A DNA stretch of 64,000 bases from Numida meleagris (taxonomy: Eukaryota; Chordata; Aves; Galliformes; Numididae): the NCBI RefSeq assembly GCF_002078875.1, contig NC_034411.1, forward strand, positions 57,399,238 to 57,463,237, read 5' to 3'. Below, piece by piece: positions 60,607 to 64,000 of the stretch; positions within the stretch are counted from its first letter, which is position 1; each line of letters begins with the position of its first letter. The translations under genes and the position numbers were made by a program. The notes below the pieces were generated by a model. The model searched no databases. It saw only the letters and a program-made list of their open reading frames with translations, and had not been told where the DNA came from.

Positions 60607-61310
60607 GGGGCCGCTCCGGCGAGGCGGCGGCTGGATCGGGCTCAGGCGGCGGCTCCCCTCGCCCGTCCCCATCCGCGGCGAGGCTCGGGCGGGGGCAGGC
60701 GGGCGGCGGGGCGGTCACTGCCGCCCGGAGAAGGACGCCCGCCGACCTGGGGCTGCGCGCCCCCCCGCCGCCGCCGCGCGGACAGCCAGAGGCGGCCGCC
60801 TGCCGCTCGCCCCGCGGAGACGCGCGGGTGCCATAGCAGCGGGGCCGGGGGCAGGGGCGTGGGCGGGCGGCGGCCACAAGAAAGTTTGCCGGCCCCGCGG
60901 CGAGGTGCTCGGCCGCCCCGCGCTAGTCCTCGCCGCAAAGTTTCACTCCGAGAGCCGCCGGCTGCGGGTCCGACTCCTCGGGGACGGCCCCTCCATCACC
61001 CACCGCTCCTCACGGGACGAGGAGGAGGAAAGAAGGGGAAGGCAGCACGCGGCGGGACGGCAGCGGGGCCGGGGCACAGCTTTTCCTTCTCCCCACGGAA
61101 CACCGCAAGCACCCCTTAGGGAGCCAGCTCCCCTCTGCCGCCCGCCCCGCCGGGCGCGGGCTTTGTAGGGCGTACGGTTCCGCCCCGGCGGGCTGCGGGG
61201 CCGGGGCCGCGGCCGCGAGGGAGGAGCCGCGGGGCGGGGGCTCGGAAGTCGGGGCCGGGAGGTCCGCCGTGCTCGGGTGGGAGCGGGGGGAGGGCTGGGT
61301 GATTCAGCGC

Positions 61311-64000
61311 GGTGGGTTTTACTTCGGAGCTCAGAGGCGAGAGCACTTTTATGATTCAGCTCTTTTCATTATTTTTTTTTTCACGGTTATTTTGGGGTTT
61401 GGTGGTTGTCCGCCCACCCCTGGTGTTCAGCCCGGGACAGTTTGGCTGCCGGCTGCTCGCACCTCCCGGCCGCGCGAGGTATAGCCAGAGGATGGCGAGG
61501 AGAGGACTCCTACTTGCACAGGATTTTTCCCAGTGTGTACGTCGGGCATATGTCGTGGGAAAAAAAGCTGCACCTGTATTGAGTCGGTAGCTGGTTTTAT
61601 TTGATTTTCAAAAATTGACTGGACCTCAAAGTTACCATTGCTTTTCATAATATTATTCTACATAATGCTTCTCCTAAAAAGACAGAAAGGTGTTGAACTT
61701 GGCATCTGCATATCTAAATTTACCCCAGGCTTGAGATAGGCAGTGACCTGGGAGCTCCTGTCCACCACGCAGTGGGACCTCTTGAGACCTCTACACTTGA
61801 GGTGCAGAGAGAGTGGTGGGTTCTCAGAGCTCACATTATGACGACTGTGCCTGATGGCTGCATCAAATATAGCCCCAGCTGTCACCCAGCCCTAGCAGGG
61901 AGACATCCAGCTCAGGACTAGCAAAGGACAGGGAAACGTTCATCAGAAGTTGGAAGCATTGCATTTCCAACTTCAGCGTCTTTTGATTCGAGGAGGAAGG
62001 AATAGCTTACAAGCATCAGGTTTCTGCTTGTTTGCTCAGATATTAGCAGATCTGTACTTTGGCTTGTCCATCATGTGTTGTGTTTGATGCCAGCAAGGGA
62101 GGGGACAGCCTGCAGACAGAAGTGTGCTCGGGTTCTCTGACTGCACTGCCTACCCCTGGGGGTGAGGGAAAGGATGATGCTTGTGCAGAGTCAGCGTCTC
62201 TGCATATATTCAGGTGTTGTTTTTTTGGTTTTTTTTTCACTAGAATTTATGGGAAATGTCACTGCGGAAGAGGTGTGGAAACTTCACTCTCCTGTGCTAC
62301 CATTAGATCATGACATCTAGATGAAGGGCATGATGTGAACCAGCACCAGCTCCACCACAACTGCCTGGAAAGGCTGGGGCTGGTGATGCTGCAAGGAGGG
62401 AGATCTGCTCAGTTCTTGCTTTCTCTTTGTTTCTGTCAGATCTCTTTTTTCCAACCCTAGATAAAGTACGGCATCACCACAACTTCTCCATTCATATTTT
62501 CATGCTACAAGATGCTCCTCAGGTCCTTTGGAAGTGCTTAGATGATTTACACCCTCAAACAGCCCCTCTCCACAAAAAGTAAAAATTAATAGGAGTCCTG
62601 AGGCAGCATGATTGTGAGGACAGAGCAATGGACTGGGGCATAGGTGTCAGCAGTGCTATGAGGTGGAGAGCATCTCTGTGTCAGACAGAGATGGGTTAGA
62701 CCCTTGTGGGGTACATGCACAAAACCCACGCTGCCACTGAACCACAAAGTCGTCTTTTTTCTACACTACCCATAGGTTATATGTACGAAAATTAATTAGA
62801 CAGTTGTGATTTTAAAATGTGGACAACGTGCTTTGTGGGAGCTTGCTGTGGATGATGGCACAGCGAGATCTGCCCATCCCATTGACTGGGAGATATTTGA
62901 CTTGTACGGCTTTGCTTCTTATCTGGATTGTTTCAATTCTTGCTTATTCCTTTCCCTACTTACAACAGTTTGATATTATCTGAAGAACACTGATTTAAGA
63001 GATTTACTCTTGATCTGCAATGGAAAAGGAAGAAGAGAATAAGCCCGCAGGCTCTTCACATCTCAGTCATCTGCAAATCTCTGGAGTCAGCCAATGTCAA
63101 AACCAATATTCCAGGCTTTAAAAGTCAACATGGATATTGCTCATCCCAGTAAAACAAACATGTTAATGCATTAATTATGATGGTGGTTGCTTCTGAGATT
63201 ATAGCAAGAATCGGTAATTAACCTCATGAGTGAGATCCTCCCTTTTAATTCACTTAAAGGCATGGAATACTTCTATTTGAAAATTGGGATGTTAGCAGCA
63301 TTATTCTAGTTTCCTTTCCAACCTGCGTCTTTCAGCTCATCAAATGATGTCATTCATTTGCTGCCATAAACAAGGCAGTGGGTGGGTTAAACGGTGAGCA
63401 TATCTTCTGTAAACTAAATGCATTGAAGGAGAAGGCAGACGTTTACAGGATGTTTTTCAAAGATCCAGGCTCACTTCTACTAGAATTTGGTTAGAATTTG
63501 AGTCGCTGAACTGTCTTGTCCTTTAGGGTGATAAATGTGAATATGTGAGTTAGGATTGTGAATGTAACTGAAGGTTGAAAGGATCCCCGTGAACGGTGAA
63601 GAGCTGGAGTCAAATCTGGACCACTATGGGGAGAACAAACCTACTCGTTTTTGCCAAGACTTAGTGTAAGTAATACTGTGTATCAGTTACCTTACATAAC
63701 TTACTTTCCACTTAATATTAAACTAAAGTATCCCTCTTAAGCTGTTATCCCTTACTTCTAATTAAGATACTTCTAATTAAGATAGACATACTGTCTATCA
63801 TTTGTTCATACTCCGTTTTTTTTCAGTGTTATCGGTATGAATTCAGTCTCCATAAAATATCAAGTGTTCCGTGGTGATAATAAATATTAGTCCATAACCA
63901 ATAATCGTGGGACTGCAAAATATGTCTAGATATCTGGCTAGCAACTGGTTTCTGTCTCTAAAAATACACAATCTAAGATCTTTAAAATGTATGTGGGCAA
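61311..64000. other. Flank upstream of the TMEM200A promoter, nothing recognised
   Basis: GC content drops back to background by about 61600. No neighbouring gene, exon or clear repeat was seen apart from the 15-base duplication at 63754. Confidence 0.45.
63754..63783 (+). repeat. Perfect 15-base tandem duplication
   Basis: ACTTCTAATTAAGAT occurs twice in direct succession (63754-63768 and 63769-63783). This looks like a recent small duplication in the upstream flank. Confidence 0.9.

Larger units (their letters stand above)
59940..61310 (-). promoter_or_regulatory. TMEM200A: CpG-island promoter and first exon region of TMEM200A
   Basis: GC content and CpG density rise sharply here against an AT-rich background, most strongly at 60120-61260. 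GC-box-type motifs (for example GGGGCGGGG near 61233) are present, and no convincing TATA box was seen. This is typical of a vertebrate CpG-island promoter. The strong minus-strand donor inside it makes TMEM200A, the only gene found, the likely target. The start site itself cannot be placed but should lie above 60529, probably between 60600 and 61250. Divergent plus-strand transcription is possible but unsupported. Several long open frames here exist only because GC-rich DNA has few stop codons. Confidence 0.75.

Noticed and set aside
60089..60877. Minus-strand open frame of 262 codons in the CpG island
   Set aside because: It runs straight through the strong donor at 60528 and has the same low-complexity composition. 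It is better explained as a non-coding first exon plus intron.
59789..61168. Plus-strand open frame of 459 codons across the CpG island
   Set aside because: The translation is dominated by Arg, Pro, Gly and Ala with no domain. Several other frames on both strands are also open here, because GC-rich DNA contains few stop codons.
1..64000. CRISPR arrays, bacterial operons, phage or plasmid systems
   Set aside because: The DNA is clearly vertebrate nuclear: CpG island, splice sites, CR1 elements. No regularly spaced repeats or prokaryotic gene organisation were seen.

Overview
The window looks like nuclear DNA of a bird, most likely a galliform such as chicken. The evidence is many CR1 LINE fragments ending in the avian ATTCTATG-type 3' repeat, two short mariner derivatives, a solo retroviral LTR, and one vertebrate gene with a CpG-island promoter and a very long AT-rich intron. 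Species and chromosome cannot be settled from the sequence alone.

Only one protein-coding gene is supported: TMEM200A on the minus strand. Its whole coding sequence (489 codons) lies in one exon at 4084-5553. A strong splice acceptor sits 16 bases before the ATG (intron ends at 5570). About 55 kb upstream, a CpG island at roughly 59940-61310 holds a matching splice donor (intron begins at 60528). The simplest model is a non-coding first exon in the island, a ~55 kb intron covering most of the window, and one terminal coding exon. Bases 1 to about 4083 are 3' UTR and downstream flank. Bases 61310-64000 are upstream flank.

The intron holds mobile-element remains. At 6086-9636 is a CR1 whose 5' part is inverted relative to its 3' part, as in twin priming. 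A second, longer CR1 of another subfamily (6263-9110) is nested in the inverted part. At 10354-11834 is a 5'-truncated CR1 with an almost unbroken reverse-transcriptase frame. A solo LTR lies at 14088-14620. Older CR1 pieces lie at 15528, 19195, 33527, 43739, 47252, 54064 and 54963. Mariner derivatives lie at 21481-22040 and 36013-36890, the second interrupted by a CR1 of the same subfamily as the nested one at 6263. An unidentified old repeat occurs as an inverted pair near 35.4 kb and 40.25 kb.

I found no convincing new gene system. The most useful observations are the inverted and nested CR1 architecture just upstream of the coding exon, the relative insertion chronology, and the unassigned inverted repeat pair. 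The remaining intron is AT-rich with only short chance reading frames.
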